Assembly (NCBI GenBank): GCA_937899935.1
Contig: CALCOW010000339.1
Location: 1 to 8,509, forward strand
Source of the DNA: an uncultured Phycisphaerae bacterium
GTDB taxonomy: Bacteria > Planctomycetota > Phycisphaerae > Phycisphaerales > SM1A02
Reading direction: 5' to 3'
DNA: 8,509 bases
Shown: in pieces, positions 6,580-8,509 of the stretch
Numbering within the stretch: position 1 is the first letter of the stretch
Layout of the letters: every line of letters starts with the position of its first letter
Program-made: the position numbers and the translations under genes
The notes under the pieces: generated by a model
What the model saw: only the letters and a program-made list of their open reading frames with translations
Told to the model about the DNA's origin: nothing
Database searches by the model: none

Positions 6580-8509
6580 AACACCCAGAAGCTCAGCATG
6601 ATCAGCGAGGTGACGCCATGAAGTACATCGATTTTCCAATTCGTTTGAGTGCCCGTCGTCAGTGGCGTGGCAATGCCATGATTCTGGTGGCGGCGATCCT
6701 GACGTTGCTGGTGATTATGGCCACGGCCTATATCTCGCGCACCCGCGCGACCCGCTCAACGGCGGCAGCGCATCAGACGGCTGCTCAAAGAGATGGTTCT
6801 GGTGAACAGGTTGGCGCCATGTTGGCTGAAGAGCTGGCCCAGGCGCTTTTCGCTCGGCCGCTTGAGGTTCCTGAAGCTGGTTTCTCGTTCGATGCTGATG
6901 ATGAGAATTATGTTGGGAATTCCGACAACACGCGTCTTGAGCCAGGAACTCAGCATGTGGGTGATGGCACTGGTTATGCGCAACACGACGCCACAGAGAC
7001 GGATGTTCGTGGGGGGCGCTACAGCACCGATCGCTGGCATCCGTTTAATCACGCGCCCATGCATGTGGCCCCAGTGACCAACTTGCCCGACGATAACGGT
7101 GTGATCTTTCCGCCGGTGGGGCCCGCCAATGCCATGGGCAACCCTGGTTTTGGTGATAGCCGCTGGCTGCGCTCGACCGAGCCGCTGCGCTGGGCATCGA
7201 ATTGGCAGACGACTGGCCAGACCAGCGAAGATCTCAATGCCTTTTCACACTGGCAGCACATGACGTACTTGGCTCGGCCAGACAACGGCTGGCGTCTTTG
7301 CACAGACATTTCAGATGTGCGCCCAGAAACCACGCTGATGAACTTGAACTTGCCCGTGGAGCAGTGGCTGCCGATACCACCGCAAGGTGGTCTCAGTGGT
7401 GAGGGGTATACCCTTTATAACAGTGTGTCAGGCAACGCTGTTTTCGATAGCCAGCCAGACCCCAACAATCCTGAGCGCACGCGCTTTGATGCGGCCTGGG
7501 ATAACTGGTTTAGTGGCAACACCGTGGCGATCAATCCGCAAAGTGGGGCCCTTGGCTACGCTAACCCGGCCCTGGCGCCACCGAATCACTATGACCTCAG
7601 CGACCTTGATGGTGATGGCAACAACTATAACTTCCGTGATCGCCCCGAAGCCGCCTATGCACTGCGTGATTCAGCAGGAAACGACAACTGGCGTTGGTAT
7701 GTCGAGCGTCGATTGAACGATACCGATGGTGACGGCTTTACTGATTCTTTTTGGTGGATTCCGCCGCTGCCAATCAAAGATGGGGTGCACCATGTAGTTG
7801 GCGTTTCAGTGGTCGATCTCAGTGGCAAGCTCAACCTCAATACCGCGACGATCTTCCGTCGCAATGAAGACACGCGTCATCGCGAGGTATTCGACGACGG
7901 TTCGTTCAACGTGCTGCCTCAAGCGACCGCCGGGCATACCCCAGCTGATGTGGCGCTGGTTGGACAAGAAGTGTCACCGTTGATGCTTGGCTTTGGCGAC
8001 GTACCAGATGGATCTGTTGATAGCTCGACTGGAACCTTTAACTGGAACACTGGTTTCTTTGACAACCCGATGAACCAGCCCGGTTACCTCGAATATACCT
8101 TTGGTGGCCAGACTTGGGTGACGCACCAGAATCAACCGGGCAGCAATTCTCGGCAGTGGGTTTCTTGGCCAAATCTAACTTGGTACGCTGCAGGCGGGGA
8201 TGGCAAACCGACTGACGATATGCCGCGCTGGCGTCTGTCTGGCAACTACACGGACGATCCGTTCCTTGAGCTCTTTGGTCTTAACGGCAACACGGAGTTC
8301 TGGTATGAAGCGGAGTACGACCAGGGTAGCTCAGGAATTCATCCCTGGGCCACGCAGCGAGGACGGTTGCGCTATTGGAACCTCAAAGGCAGCCGACCTG
8401 ATGATCCATTGGCAGGCCTGACCAACCTTGATCTCAGTGAAGAACTGGAGTTGGCGGCGTATCACGGGCAGAATCGGCCTCATCTTGTTTCATCGCTTGA
8501 GAACTCCAC
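6576..8509 (+). CDS. GspK/PilX-like minor pseudopilin, 3' end outside window
   Basis: A frame open from the ATG at 6576 to the right edge (644 full codons, no stop). The start overlaps the preceding stop as ATGA; GGAG at 6561-6564 lies 11 bases upstream. An alternative in-frame ATG at 6618 has GAGG 7 bases upstream. A basic leader ends RRQWRG and is followed by NAMILVAAILTLLVIMATAY, so Gly32 would be -1; there is no Glu at +5, as is usual in GspK. Later, VVDLSGKLNLNT (412-423) resembles the GspK 'D-x-x-G-K-x-N-L-N' motif. Two calcium-loop-like segments precede it: DLDGDG (343-348) and DTDGDGFTD (382-390). GspK is normally ~320 residues, so this is at least twice as long. Phrases such as FGDSRWLRSTEP (190-201) and HWQHMTYLARPDNGWR are tryptophan-rich. 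By family knowledge GspK caps the pseudopilus tip. The J-then-K order agrees. PilX-type minor pilin is the alternative. Confidence 0.78.
   Translation, partial: MKHPEAQHDQRGDAMKYIDFPIRLSARRQWRGNAMILVAAILTLLVIMATAYISRTRATRSTAAAHQTAAQRDGSGEQVGAMLAEELAQALFARPLEVPEAGFSFDADDENYVGNSDNTRLEPGTQHVGDGTGYAQHDATETDVRGGRYSTDRWHPFNHAPMHVAPVTNLPDDNGVIFPPVGPANAMGNPGFGDSRWLRSTEPLRWASNWQTTGQTSEDLNAFSHWQHMTYLARPDNGWRLCTDISDVRPETTLMNLNLPVEQWLPIPPQGGLSGEGYTLYNSVSGNAVFDSQPDPNNPERTRFDAAWDNWFSGNTVAINPQSGALGYANPALAPPNHYDLSDLDGDGNNYNFRDRPEAAYALRDSAGNDNWRWYVERRLNDTDGDGFTDSFWWIPPLPIKDGVHHVVGVSVVDLSGKLNLNTATIFRRNEDTRHREVFDDGSFNVLPQATAGHTPADVALVGQEVSPLMLGFGDVPDGSVDSSTGTFNWNTGFFDNPMNQPGYLEYTFGGQTWVTHQNQPGSNSRQWVSWPNLTWYAAGGDGKPTDDMPRWRLSGNYTDDPFLELFGLNGNTEFWYEAEYDQGSSGIHPWATQRGRLRYWNLKGSRPDDPLAGLTNLDLSEELELAAYHGQNRPHLVSSLENS
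6607..6610 (+). promoter_or_regulatory. Possible ribosome binding site for alternative start 6618 of the GspK-like gene
   Basis: GAGG 7 bases before the in-frame ATG at 6618 is as good a match as the one for 6576. The later start would shorten the leader before Gly32 from 32 to 18 residues, closer to the leaders of the other pseudopilins here. The sequence does not decide between them. Confidence 0.4.

Noticed and set aside
6793..7077. Short plus- and minus-strand frames within 6756-8421 as separate genes
   Set aside because: All lie inside the long open GspK-like frame in other phases and lack ribosome sites or family features.
1..8509. A defence system, CRISPR array or mobile element
   Set aside because: Every long frame on the coding strand belongs to the secretion or pilus families; no direct repeat array, transposase or terminal repeats were seen.

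Overview
The window holds one continuous plus-strand operon for a type II secretion / type IV pilus-like machine. It contains seven genes. The first is cut by the left edge and the last by the right edge. Gene order matches the classical gspE-F-G-H-I-J-K order: the C-terminal end of an assembly ATPase (GspE/PilB), the inner-membrane platform protein (GspF/PilC), then five proteins that each begin with a prepilin-like leader and hydrophobic helix. No gene is credible on the minus strand, and I see no RNA gene, mobile element or CRISPR.

Organism: the sequence is Gram-negative-like, moderately GC-rich (about mid-50s percent by eye). The pseudopilins are far larger than in Proteobacteria: 325, 327, 390, 535 and at least 644 residues, against roughly 140-330 for typical GspG-K. 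Tryptophan- and Asp/Gly/Asn-rich insertions and DxDGDG loops are frequent. This pattern fits Planctomycetota, perhaps the Phycisphaerae class. That placement is inference from protein style and was not searched.

Layout: 1-434, end of the ATPase with its tetracysteine zinc motif; 435-520, an 86-base gap with several competing inverted repeats and a ribosome binding site; 521-1822, GspF; 1833-2810, a GspG-like major pseudopilin with a long insertion; 2807-3790, GspH-like; 3787-4959, GspI/PilV-like; 4972-6579, GspJ/PilW-like; 6576-8509, an open frame running off the window that is GspK/PilX-like. Three junctions (G/H, H/I, J/K) are ATGA stop-start overlaps, so the pseudopilins are probably translationally coupled and made in fixed proportion.

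Expected joint function (family knowledge): the ATPase powers GspF, which adds GspG subunits to a short periplasmic pseudopilus. GspH, I, J and K form its tip, and a prepilin peptidase encoded elsewhere cleaves all five leaders. The secretin, the GspC/L/M proteins and the peptidase are not in this window. A type IV pilus with FimT/PilV/PilW/PilX-type minor pilins remains possible from the sequence alone, but the GspG-type C-terminus and the GspK-type motif favour a type II secretion-like system.
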